NCBI GenBank assembly: GCA_938022295.1
Contig: CALIDR010000156.1
Location: 1-11,466 of the forward strand
Direction of reading: 5' to 3'
Source of the DNA: an uncultured Burkholderiaceae bacterium
Lineage (GTDB): Bacteria; Pseudomonadota; Gammaproteobacteria; Burkholderiales; Burkholderiaceae_C
Length of the DNA: 11,466 nucleotides
Positions 1 to 6,608 of the stretch are shown piece after piece (position 1 is the first letter of the stretch; each line of letters opens with the position of its first letter). Below the pieces are notes generated by a model. It was not told the origin of the DNA. It worked only from the letters and a program-made list of their open reading frames with translations, and searched no databases. The position numbers and the translations under genes are program-made.

Positions 1-2174
1 ACGGGCTCGCGGCCGAGGGAGACGACGAGTGCGACCGCCGTGCCGGCCGCGACCTGGGTGCCTGGGGGCGGCACCTGGGCGATCACCACGTTGGCCGGCA
101 CGACCGCGTCGTACACCTGCGTCACCGAGCCGACGCCGAGCCCTGCAGCGACGATCGCCGCCTCGGCTTCGGACCGCGTGGCGCCGACGACGCTGGGCAC
201 CGCGATCAGCACGGGAGTGTCGGCCTCGATGCGCACGACCCGCTGTTCGACGGCGTCGGGGCTGAGCGGATTGCCGTCGCTGACCGTGACCCGCACGATC
301 ACCGGGCCCGCCTGGCCCGGTGCGGGGGTGAACACGTAGTTCGTTCCGGCGGCCACCGGCACGCCGTCGACCGTCCAGCGCACGCTCAGCGCATCCCCGT
401 CGGGATCACTGGCGACGACGCTGAACGCCAGCGGCGCGGCCGGCGATGCCACCGGCGACAGGCTGGCGGGCACGAAGGCGTCGATGCGCGGCGGTCGGTT
501 GGCGGGATCGACGCGCACATCGGCGTATGCCACGTCCCAGTGCCCTTGCGGGTCGGTCACCCGCAGCCCGACCCGCGTCGTCGTCGCGCGATTCGACACG
601 TAGGCGACGTTGGCGCCGACCGCGTCGCCGAAGACGCCGTCGAGGTCGAAGTCCCACTCGTACGTCAGCACGTCGCCGTTGGGGTCGGTCGAGCCGGCAC
701 CGCTCAGCGCGATCGGCGATCCCTGGACGCCCGCGTAGGGGCCACCGGCGTTGGCGGTCGGGAACCTGGCGACCACGAACGGCGCGCGATCGGCGATCAC
801 GGCGGCGGCCTGCGCCGACACCGACTGGAACGCGGCGATCCCGGCATCGATGCCGGCCAACAGGTCGCCGAGCGTCTGCCCGCGCGTGAAGTCCGCTGCC
901 GGCACCTGCGCAGCGAGCGCCGCCGTGCGGTCGAGCAGGAACGCGACGTCGGCATCGGTGAAACCGGCGGCGGCCAGGCTCGCCTGCTCGTCGGGCGTCA
1001 GGCCGGACGTGTTGACGCGCGCCACCACGGCGGCGATCTCGGCCGCCGGGTAGACGGTTCCCGCCACGCCCAGCGCGGACTGTTCGGCCTGATAGTCCTG
1101 CACTGCCAGCCGCATCGCGCCAAGGTTGGCGACCAGATCGTCGGCGTAGCGCTTGAGCATGCGCGCCTGTTGCGCGACGTACTCGTCGTCGGCCGCGGCC
1201 TCGGCGCCCTGCAATTTCTCGAGCGTCACCGTCAACGCCAGCACGAGCGCCGATTGCTCCGCCGCGCGATTGGCCAGCGCCAGCTGCGCGCGTTCGTATG
1301 CCGACGTGCCGCGCGCGGCTAAGGGGTAGGCCAGCGGCACGCCCGGGTACAACTCGGCGTCGGCCGCCAGCTCGGCGTTGACCAGCGCGAGGTCGAGCAC
1401 CGCGAAGTCGGCGAAGTCCGGGTCCGGCGGATCGTCGCGCAGGCCCTGGTAGCGCCGGGCCTGCTGGGCTGCGAGCGCCTCGATGAGCTTGCCACCCGTG
1501 TTGAGCACGGCGCCGTTGTAGTCGGTCGGGATCCCCGCGATCGCCCCGAACACGCTGACCCCCGCGGACACCCAGTCGCCCGAGCTCGCGGACCAGGCGA
1601 TGCTGATCGCGGTGCTCGCGTCCGAGACCCAGTGCCAGTGCTTCGCCAGCCCGTCCCAGCGATCGAACTGGGCTCCCGCCGCGGCCTTGATGCCGGCCAC
1701 GTCGACGCTGGCACCGACCGGGTCGCCGACGCGGAACAGGTTGCCGGCGAAGTCCGGGGCGTCGAAGACGCCGTTCTGGTTCTCGTCGAGGACGACCTGG
1801 AACAGACCGCGCTGCAGCGGAGGCAGCCAGACGATCTCGTCGAAGAACGTGCCGCCGAGGCCGGTGCCCACGACCGTGTTGCAGCCGCCGGCGGTCACGT
1901 CGGCAATGCCCGCACCCGGCACCAGCGTGCCCGCGCGCACCACGCAGACGTTGCCCTCGGGAAAGACGACGATGAAGCCCGGCGGCTTGGTGTCGACGTC
2001 GCCCGACGCGCACACTGCCTCGTCGACGCCGAAGCGGTCCTTGAAGTCGAAGGCGCAGTCGGTGGTGAAGACCTGGTTCGCCTGGGCGCTGCCGGCGGCA
2101 AGCAGGGCGGCGGCGATCAAGCGCCGCGCGACACGGGCGGGCCGGGTCGAGACCACGACGGTATTCACATTCAT
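1..2174 (-). CDS. Secreted PKD / Ig-like / PASTA-domain protein, partial (3' end cut by window edge)
   Basis: An open frame of 724 codons runs off the left edge without a stop, so the C-terminus is missing. The ATG at 2174 is preceded by a strong GGAGGA at 2181-2186, 6 bases away. Residues 1-32 form a signal peptide: an Arg-rich n-region, an Ala/Leu core and the cleavage site AQA|NQ. Residues 33-150 form an unrecognised beta-rich, Cys-containing region with a DENQNGVFD acidic loop. Residues 160-460 are Ala-rich and mostly helical, perhaps a stalk. A PKD domain follows at about 475-556 (ANAGGPY start, GSTDPNGDVLTYEWDFD, then GLRVTDPQGH). A second Ig/cadherin-like domain covers about 561-650 (SDPDGDALSVRW). 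A PASTA domain covers 657-721 (VPSVVGATRSEAEAAIVAAG, then VPPPGTQVAAG). The PASTA fold binds peptidoglycan or mediates surface contacts in other families, and more copies may lie beyond the edge. It is the third gene of the secreted-protein cluster, 148 bases after the PEP-CTERM gene. Its precise function is unknown; a surface or matrix structural or adhesive role is inferred. Confidence 0.88.
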   Translation of the reverse strand, partial: MNVNTVVVSTRPARVARRLIAAALLAAGSAQANQVFTTDCAFDFKDRFGVDEAVCASGDVDTKPPGFIVVFPEGNVCVVRAGTLVPGAGIADVTAGGCNTVVGTGLGGTFFDEIVWLPPLQRGLFQVVLDENQNGVFDAPDFAGNLFRVGDPVGASVDVAGIKAAAGAQFDRWDGLAKHWHWVSDASTAISIAWSASSGDWVSAGVSVFGAIAGIPTDYNGAVLNTGGKLIEALAAQQARRYQGLRDDPPDPDFADFAVLDLALVNAELAADAELYPGVPLAYPLAARGTSAYERAQLALANRAAEQSALVLALTVTLEKLQGAEAAADDEYVAQQARMLKRYADDLVANLGAMRLAVQDYQAEQSALGVAGTVYPAAEIAAVVARVNTSGLTPDEQASLAAAGFTDADVAFLLDRTAALAAQVPAADFTRGQTLGDLLAGIDAGIAAFQSVSAQAAAVIADRAPFVVARFPTANAGGPYAGVQGSPIALSGAGSTDPNGDVLTYEWDFDLDGVFGDAVGANVAYVSNRATTTRVGLRVTDPQGHWDVAYADVRVDPANRPPRIDAFVPASLSPVASPAAPLAFSVVASDPDGDALSVRWTVDGVPVAAGTNYVFTPAPGQAGPVIVRVTVSDGNPLSPDAVEQRVVRIEADTPVLIAVPSVVGATRSEAEAAIVAAGLGVGSVTQVYDAVVPANVVIAQVPPPGTQVAAGTAVALVVSLGREP

Positions 2175-2267
2175 AGTGGCTCCTCCATGGACGACGTGAT
2201 GTGCCCGCGTGGCTTGTGGTGCGCCGCGTTCGAGCAAGGCAAAAGGGCTCGTGCCCCGAAATGGAAC

Positions 2268-2285
2268 GGCGGCCCGCAGGCCGCC
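2268..2285 (-). terminator. Hairpin between PEP-CTERM and PKD/PASTA genes, possible weak terminator or processing site
   Basis: A perfect 7-bp GC stem (GGCGGCC / GGCCGCC) with a 4-base loop lies in the 148-base gap between the two minus-strand genes. On the minus strand it is followed only by GTTCCATTTC, not a real U-run. Termination would therefore be partial at best, and read-through into the downstream PKD/PASTA gene is likely. It could equally be a chance GC stem. Confidence 0.3.
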
Positions 2286-2322
2286 TTCACTCCGGTCAGC
2301 CGCGAGGCGCGGCCGTGTGGCT

Positions 2323-3039
2323 TCAGATGGGCCGCCTGCGCGCGACCGCGCCGACGCCGGCGAGCGCGAGCGCGACGAGCGCGAGCGAACCCGGCTCGGG
2401 GACGCTCTGCTCGAAACGCTGGTAGAACGTGCTGACCCAGATCCCTTCGCCCTGGGCCGCTGACGAGATCAGCATGTTCTTCACGACGAAGATTTCGTCC
2501 TGCGGTGCGAAGGTCGCCGCGTCGAATCCCTTGTAGTCCTCGACGCCCTCAAGGATGCTCTCCGTCACGTCGATCTGCGCCAGCAGGTTGCCGTCGCGGT
2601 CGCGGACGAACTCGATCACGGTTGCCAGAAGATCCTCGCCGTCGAGGAAGTCGAGTTCACCGAAGAAGTCGCCCATCGAGACCCCGACGATCTTCTTGCC
2701 GACCAGGGACGAGACGCGGAAGCCGAAGCTGTAGTCGGTGAAGGCGAACACCCCGTCTCCGACGACACCGGCAGTGCGGGGCTCGAACGTGAACAGCAGA
2801 CCGGGCCCGGGCTTGTCGCCGCCGTCGTTCAGCGCGGAGACATCGATCTTGGAAGGGTCGATCAGGTAGACGTTGTCCGACGCTTCGGCGAACTTGAACG
2901 TCCACTGGTCGAACCGCTTGTCGCCAGCGTCGATGGAACCGCCGGCGAGCAGGTCGGACAGCGGGATCGCGTGCGCCGACATCGCGACGCAGATCGACAT
3001 CGCGAAACCGGAAACGGCCTTCTTGATGGAGAACTTCAT
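2323..3039 (-). CDS. PEP-CTERM sorting-domain exported protein
   Basis: This 238-residue protein starts at an ATG with GGAG 7 bases upstream. An N-terminal signal peptide (Lys-rich start, hydrophobic core, cleavage about AHA|IPL at residue 24) marks it for Sec export. The last 26 residues are a textbook PEP-CTERM tag: VPEPGSLALV, a hydrophobic helix, then ARRRPI. Such tags are recognised by exosortase (EpsH) in Gram-negative, exopolysaccharide-producing bacteria, which removes them and directs the protein to the surface or matrix. The mature part opens with LLAGGSIDAGDKRFDQWTF, a start common among PEP-CTERM proteins, and the rest appears beta-rich with acidic turns. No enzymatic motif is visible. 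It lies 34 bases after the dockerin-like gene and is probably co-transcribed with it. The assignment to the sorting family is firm; the biochemical role of the mature domain is unknown. No exosortase gene lies in this window. Confidence 0.93.
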   Translation of the reverse strand: MKFSIKKAVSGFAMSICVAMSAHAIPLSDLLAGGSIDAGDKRFDQWTFKFAEASDNVYLIDPSKIDVSALNDGGDKPGPGLLFTFEPRTAGVVGDGVFAFTDYSFGFRVSSLVGKKIVGVSMGDFFGELDFLDGEDLLATVIEFVRDRDGNLLAQIDVTESILEGVEDYKGFDAATFAPQDEIFVVKNMLISSAAQGEGIWVSTFYQRFEQSVPEPGSLALVALALAGVGAVARRRPI

Positions 3040-3073
3040 TGGATTACTCCTTTGGATTGCCTCGGTTCAATCT

Positions 3074-4741
3074 TCACTGGATCGCGCAGTTCGGCCGCGT
3101 GCACTGCGGCAGGCAGACCTTCACGTCGTTCGGCGTGATGCGCAGGTCGCCGTCGCTGTCGCGCGGGTCGTCCGGGCCGCTGGCGCGCTGGCCGCGGGCC
3201 TTGCTGATCAGCGCAGTGTCGAGCCTGTCGATGTCGCCGTCGCCGTCGACATCGCAGCGCGCGATCCTCTCGCACGCATCGCCGATCCCGTTGCCGTTGC
3301 TGTCCTCCTGACCCGGGTTCGGCACCGCCGGGCAGTTGTCGACGTCGTCGCAGACGCCGTCGCCGTCGCTGTCGACGCAGCCGCCACCGGTCGAGCGCTG
3401 CAGAACGAGCAGCGCATAGGCCTGGCGGGAGTACTGATTCCAGGGCGAGGGCGCGCCGTTGCACGCGTACTGGCCGTTGCTCCCGCCGGTACTGCCGGCC
3501 GTGCCGCACTGCCAGCTCAGGATGTTGTACGCGAAGTCGTAGTAGACCCGCTTGGCTTCGGCGCCGTAATAGCCGGTGCCGCCGCTTCCGAAGCGGGCGA
3601 CGCGCACGTCGGTGGCCGGATCGCGGTGCTCCTGGCGGTTGGCGCACGCTGGGTCACTGCCCGACGGCAGCGTGCCGAAGTCGGCCGGGCCGATGTTGCC
3701 CGGCGCCGGACTGATGCCCGAGCGCGTGATGAACTCGAGCGCTTTCGAGAACGACCACATGTAGTACCAGTGGCTGATGCCCCAGAACGCGTCCACCTGG
3801 GATGTCGGATCCTGGGTGTGGCGGTAGCGGTTGCGCAGCCAGCGCAGGTAGCCCTGCACGTTCGGGTCGTTGACGTTGGCGCCGCCGACGAGCTGGATCC
3901 AGGTGCCGGACGCCGTTTGTTGGATGCTGTTCTGGTTACCTGCGTTGTACCCGTGCCCCTGCTCGCCCGGCAGGATGCCGCACGCCGCGAACGATTGCCC
4001 GGGGACGCCGTTGCGGGCGTAGGCCTGGCGCGAGCGCGCCACCGCCGCCTGCACGGCGGCGAGCCGGCCGGCGTCGGCAAACGCCGGATCGGAGTACAGG
4101 CCCAGCGCGCCGGCCAGGCCTGCCACCACGAGCTGCGTCGTCGACGAGTCGCGGCAGCCGTTGTTGACGTAACACCAGTAGCCGTTGTTCTCGGGATGCG
4201 GTGCCAGCGTGTCGCTCAGGCCCTGCCGCTGGTTCGCCAGCGTACGGTCGACGACGCGATTCATCGCCTGGACGAGCGTCAGCGGCGCGCCGTCGAGTTC
4301 GGGCGACCCGGCGGCCGTGTTCACATCCGGGCCGCCGGTACGCATGTACAGCGACAGCGCCATCATGTAGCCGCCGTCGCGGTAGGCGTAGAAGCCGTTG
4401 CCCTGCGCGTTGATGGAATTGATCATCGAGCGCACGGCGCGGCGCAGGCGCGCCTGGTCGTCGGCGCTGGCGCCGGCGTAGCCTTGCGGCGGGTCGTTCA
4501 GGTTGCCGCTGGCGCGCTTCTCGAGCAGCGCGAGCGTCGTCAGGCCGACGGCGTCGCCGGCGCTGCTGATGATGTTGAATGCGCCGTTCGCGTCCAGCCA
4601 GGCCAGACCGTCGGTGATCGACGTCGAGACGTCGACTTCGAACGGTGTCGCGGCGTGCACAGCGTAGGTCGAAAGCGCGAGCGACGCGCAGAAGACGGCA
4701 CCGCGCAGCGTAAGCTTGACGGGGCCAGGAGATGTCGACAT
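3074..4741 (-). CDS. Secreted alpha/alpha-toroid-like protein with thrombospondin type 3 repeat and dockerin-like tail
   Basis: This 555-residue protein starts at the ATG at 4741, with GGAGGG at 4749-4754 placed 7 bases upstream. An in-frame TTG at 4756 would put this Shine-Dalgarno inside the gene and is rejected. Residues 1-30 are a signal peptide (cleavage about VHA|ATPF). Residues 31-450 show repeated helix pairs with aromatic/Gly turns (GLAWLDANGAFN, GNGFYAYRDGGYMMALSLYM, YSRQAYALLVLQ). These resemble prenyltransferase/squalene-oxidase toroid repeats, but no cyclase catalytic Asp motif is evident. Residues 455-490 are a thrombospondin type 3 calcium-binding repeat (DSDGDGVCDDVDNCP, then DSNGNGIGDAC). 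Residues 496-553 are a dockerin-like pair of EF-hand loops (DVDGDGDIDRLD and DSDGDLRITPND) followed by CLPQCTRPNCAIQ. In the second loop the usual Gly at loop position 6 is Leu. It is the first gene of the secreted cluster, behind a sigma-54-type promoter. The domain assignments at the C-terminus are strong, the toroid fold is moderate, and the function is unknown. Confidence 0.88.
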   Translation of the reverse strand: MSTSPGPVKLTLRGAVFCASLALSTYAVHAATPFEVDVSTSITDGLAWLDANGAFNIISSAGDAVGLTTLALLEKRASGNLNDPPQGYAGASADDQARLRRAVRSMINSINAQGNGFYAYRDGGYMMALSLYMRTGGPDVNTAAGSPELDGAPLTLVQAMNRVVDRTLANQRQGLSDTLAPHPENNGYWCYVNNGCRDSSTTQLVVAGLAGALGLYSDPAFADAGRLAAVQAAVARSRQAYARNGVPGQSFAACGILPGEQGHGYNAGNQNSIQQTASGTWIQLVGGANVNDPNVQGYLRWLRNRYRHTQDPTSQVDAFWGISHWYYMWSFSKALEFITRSGISPAPGNIGPADFGTLPSGSDPACANRQEHRDPATDVRVARFGSGGTGYYGAEAKRVYYDFAYNILSWQCGTAGSTGGSNGQYACNGAPSPWNQYSRQAYALLVLQRSTGGGCVDSDGDGVCDDVDNCPAVPNPGQEDSNGNGIGDACERIARCDVDGDGDIDRLDTALISKARGQRASGPDDPRDSDGDLRITPNDVKVCLPQCTRPNCAIQ

Positions 4742-4748
4742 CACGAAT

Positions 4749-4754
4749 CCCTCC
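4749..4754 (-). promoter_or_regulatory. Shine-Dalgarno that fixes the start of the toroid/dockerin gene
   Basis: On the minus strand the sequence GGAGGG lies 7 bases before the ATG at 4741. The alternative in-frame TTG begins at 4756, upstream of this site, and has no ribosome site of its own. The ATG is therefore the start, which also gives a well-formed signal peptide. Confidence 0.85.
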
Positions 4755-4896
4755 AATTGACAAACCCGGGCATCGGCAGCGGGTGCTGGCCAGACGCCTT
4801 CGGCGCCGTGTGCGAACGCTCCCTGTGCGTGTGCCCGCCGTCGAGATCGCCGCCGACCTCGGGCGTTCGCGCGCCGCGACGCCGCGCAGGCGAATT

Positions 4897-4913
4897 AAGC
4901 AAGGCCTGTGCCG
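4897..4913 (-). promoter_or_regulatory. Sigma-54 (RpoN) type -24/-12 promoter for the secreted-protein cluster
   Basis: The minus strand reads CGGCACAGGCCTTGCTT. This matches the RpoN consensus TGGCAC-N5-TTGCW with only the first T changed to C. The invariant GG (4912-4911) and GC (4900-4899) are exactly 10 bases apart. Transcription would begin near 4887, leaving a leader of roughly 145 bases before the ATG at 4741. In PEP-CTERM bacteria, sigma-54 with the PrsK/PrsR two-component system is known to drive PEP-CTERM genes, so the position before a cluster containing such a gene is meaningful. The upstream activator site was not identified. Confidence 0.7.
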
Positions 4914-5156
4914 TGCGCAAAAACCGTCCGAATTTCATGGACTTGGCGCGGTCCGACGCGCCCCGACCGCCGCTCGTGTAAAGGCTTCCGACGCCGCGCG
5001 GCGGGGGGCGATGGGGCGGCACCGTGCAAGTCGGCCATGGCTGCCGAACCTTGGCATCATCGCCCTGCCGCCCGTCGAGCCGCGCGGGCCGGCGACGACC
5101 GGCCCGCCGTCGCCGATGCGGGCCCCGATGCCGCCCGCGCGGCCCTGAGAGCGCCG

Positions 5157-6452
5157 ATGCCGCTGTTTCCCCAGGATGCGCTGAACCCGGGCGTGCGCAA
5201 GCGCGAGGTGTTCGGCTGGGCGATGTACGACTTCGCCAACTCGGGCTACACGACTGTTGTCCTCACCGCGGTGTTCAGCGCCTACTTCGTCGGCGGTGTG
5301 GCCGGCGGCGCGTCGTGGGCGACATTCGCGTGGACGAGCGCGCTCGCGGCGTCGAGCCTGATCGTGATGGCGACGATGCCCGCGATCGGCGCCTACGCCG
5401 ACCTGCGCGCGGCCAAGAAGCGGCTGCTGCTGCTGTCGACGATCGGCTGCGTGGCCGCGACGGCGGCGCTGGCCGGCGCCGGGCCGGGCGACGTCGCGTG
5501 GGCGGTGGTGGCCGTCGTGCTGTCCAACGTCTTCTACACGTACGGCGAGTCGCTGATCGCGGCCTTCCTGCCCGAGCTCGCGCGCGAGGACAGCCTCGGC
5601 CGCGTCTCGGGCTGGGGCTGGAGCTTCGGCTACTTCGGCGGCATGCTCACGCTCGGGCTCAGCCTGGCATACGTGATCTGGGCCCAAGGGCAGGGGCTGC
5701 CGGCCTCCCACTTCGTGCCCGTGACGATGCTGATCACGGCGGGCGTGTTCGCGCTGTCGTCGCTGGCCACGTTCGCGCTGCTGAAGGAGCGCGCGCTGCC
5801 GCAGACGCAGCCGGCCGGCGAGACGGGGCTGCGCGCCTCGCTCGAGCGGCTGGCACGCACGTGGCACGAGGCGCGGCGGTTCCGCGACTTCACCGCGCTG
5901 CTCGCCTGCGCGGTGGCGTACCAGGCGGGGATCTCGGTCGTCGTCGCGCTGGCGGCGGTGTACGCCGAGCAGGTGCTGCAGTTCGAGCAGCAGCAGACGA
6001 TGATGCTGATTTTCCTCGTCAACATCGCCGCGGCCGGCGGCGCGTTCGCGTGGGGCTACGTGCAGGACCGCATCGGCCACCGGCCGGCGCTCGCCGTCAC
6101 GCTCGCGGGTTGGATCGTGATGACGCTGCTCGCCTGGGCCGCCACCGGGCCGGGGCTGTTCTGGGTGGCGGCGGTGATCGCAGGGCTGTGCATGGGTTCG
6201 AGCCAGTCGGCCGGGCGGGCGCTCGCCGGCGCGCTGTCGCCGGCGCTGCGGCGCGCGGAGTTCTACGGGCTGTGGACGTTCGCGATCCGGCTGTCGGCGA
6301 TCCTCGGGCCGATGACGTACGGGCTGGTGACGCTGCTGACCGACGGCAACCACCGGCTGGCGATCGTCTCCACCGGCTCGTTCTTCGTGCTGGGCCTGGT
6401 GCTGCTCGCGTTCGTCGACGTGCGGCGCGGCATCGCCGCGGCCCAGGGTTGA
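5157..6452 (+). CDS. UMF1-family (Atg22-like) major facilitator permease
   Basis: This is a 431-residue inner-membrane protein. The start is placed at the ATG at 5157, giving MPLFPQDALNPGVRKREVFG. The frame is open further upstream, but those residues are Arg/Ala/Pro-rich and unlike a permease N-terminus. A weak GAGAG lies about 6 bases before the ATG. Residues 20-35 (GWAMYDFANSGYTTVV) are the hallmark opening of the UMF1/Atg22 branch of the major facilitator superfamily. About 12 hydrophobic helices follow, with basic cytoplasmic loops such as DLRAAKKR after the third or fourth helix and a longer charged central loop around residues 200-240 (LKERALPQTQ, then LERLARTWHEARRFRD). The length is normal for bacterial members. 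The substrate is unknown; yeast Atg22 exports amino acids from the vacuole, but that cannot be transferred with confidence. The gene stands alone between the secreted cluster and the etf operon. Confidence 0.85.
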   Translation: MPLFPQDALNPGVRKREVFGWAMYDFANSGYTTVVLTAVFSAYFVGGVAGGASWATFAWTSALAASSLIVMATMPAIGAYADLRAAKKRLLLLSTIGCVAATAALAGAGPGDVAWAVVAVVLSNVFYTYGESLIAAFLPELAREDSLGRVSGWGWSFGYFGGMLTLGLSLAYVIWAQGQGLPASHFVPVTMLITAGVFALSSLATFALLKERALPQTQPAGETGLRASLERLARTWHEARRFRDFTALLACAVAYQAGISVVVALAAVYAEQVLQFEQQQTMMLIFLVNIAAAGGAFAWGYVQDRIGHRPALAVTLAGWIVMTLLAWAATGPGLFWVAAVIAGLCMGSSQSAGRALAGALSPALRRAEFYGLWTFAIRLSAILGPMTYGLVTLLTDGNHRLAIVSTGSFFVLGLVLLAFVDVRRGIAAAQG

Positions 6453-6456
6453 CCGA

Positions 6457-6475
6457 CGCGCGTGCGCCACGCGCG
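6457..6475 (+). terminator. Hairpin just after the permease gene, possible terminator
   Basis: An 8-bp perfect stem (CGCGCGTG / CACGCGCG) with a 3-base loop begins 4 bases after the permease stop codon. No T-run follows, so it is not a classical intrinsic terminator. It may contribute to 3'-end formation or be a chance GC stem. Confidence 0.3.
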
Positions 6476-6512
6476 CGCCGGAGGGGGGCTGGACCGGGCA
6501 CCCCGATGCTGT

Positions 6513-6538
6513 CAAAATAGCACGACCGTTCGATTTTG
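6513..6538. promoter_or_regulatory. Imperfect 26-base palindrome, probable TetR-family operator of the etf operon
   Basis: Two arms face each other: CAAAATAGCACG on the left and CGTTCGATTTTG on the right. 20 of 26 positions agree with the reverse complement. It stands out as A/T-rich in a very GC-rich gap, 71 bases before etfB, and overlaps the expected -35 zone of the promoter. Acyl-CoA-responsive TetR-family repressors (PsrA, FadP, LiuQ and related types) are known to control ETF and acyl-CoA dehydrogenase genes in proteobacteria through palindromes of about this size. Which regulator binds here cannot be told from the window. Confidence 0.55.
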
Positions 6539-6566
6539 GTCCGCGGGCGAAGCCAGTTCCTAGAAT
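6536..6566 (+). promoter_or_regulatory. Probable sigma-70 promoter of etfBA operon
   Basis: A TAGAAT at 6561-6566 matches the -10 consensus in 5 of 6 positions. A weak TTGGTC at 6536-6541 gives a 19-base spacer. It lies 42 bases before the etfB start, and the -35 overlaps the palindrome, which would suit repression by occlusion. The -35 is poor, so the exact pairing is uncertain. Confidence 0.4.
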
Positions 6567-6608
6567 CGCGTTCCCGACCCCAGCCATCCCACGCAGGAGC
6601 ATTGCGGC

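Larger units (their letters stand above)
4742..5156. other. Divergent intergenic region (415 bases)
   Basis: No convincing gene lies here; the frames that cross it are Arg/Pro/Ala-rich and lack recognisable content. The left half is the leader and sigma-54-type promoter of the minus-strand secreted-protein cluster. Within the presumed leader, 8-bp inverted arms (GCGAACGC at 4812-4819 and GCGTTCGC at 4863-4870) could pair in the transcript. The region around 4880-4940 is locally more A/T-rich than its surroundings, as expected of a control region. A promoter for the plus-strand permease gene must lie in the right half. No good sigma-70 pair was found there: the TGTAAA at 4977-4982 has no matching -35 at normal spacing. 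Confidence 0.6.

Noticed and set aside
406..2013. A 535-codon minus-strand frame within the PKD/PASTA gene
   Set aside because: It is out of frame with the signal-peptide/PKD/PASTA protein and strongly Arg-rich, with no domains.
3230..3380. Short GTCGCCGTC-like repeats suggesting a DNA repeat array
   Set aside because: They simply encode the Asp/Gly calcium-binding loops of the TSP3 and dockerin-like modules.
4757..4762. A perfect TTGACA on the plus strand as the -35 of the permease gene
   Set aside because: No -10 element occurs at 16-19 bases downstream, and the site sits next to the Shine-Dalgarno of the opposite gene.
2873..4981. A 702-codon plus-strand frame opposite the toroid/dockerin gene
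   Set aside because: Val/Ala/Arg-rich antisense sequence with no motif; the minus strand encodes clear TSP3, EF-hand and signal-peptide features.
4908..5156. N-terminal extension of the permease by 83 residues
   Set aside because: The extension is Arg/Pro/Ala-rich, unlike the short N-terminus of UMF1 permeases, and overlaps the sigma-54 promoter region on the other strand.
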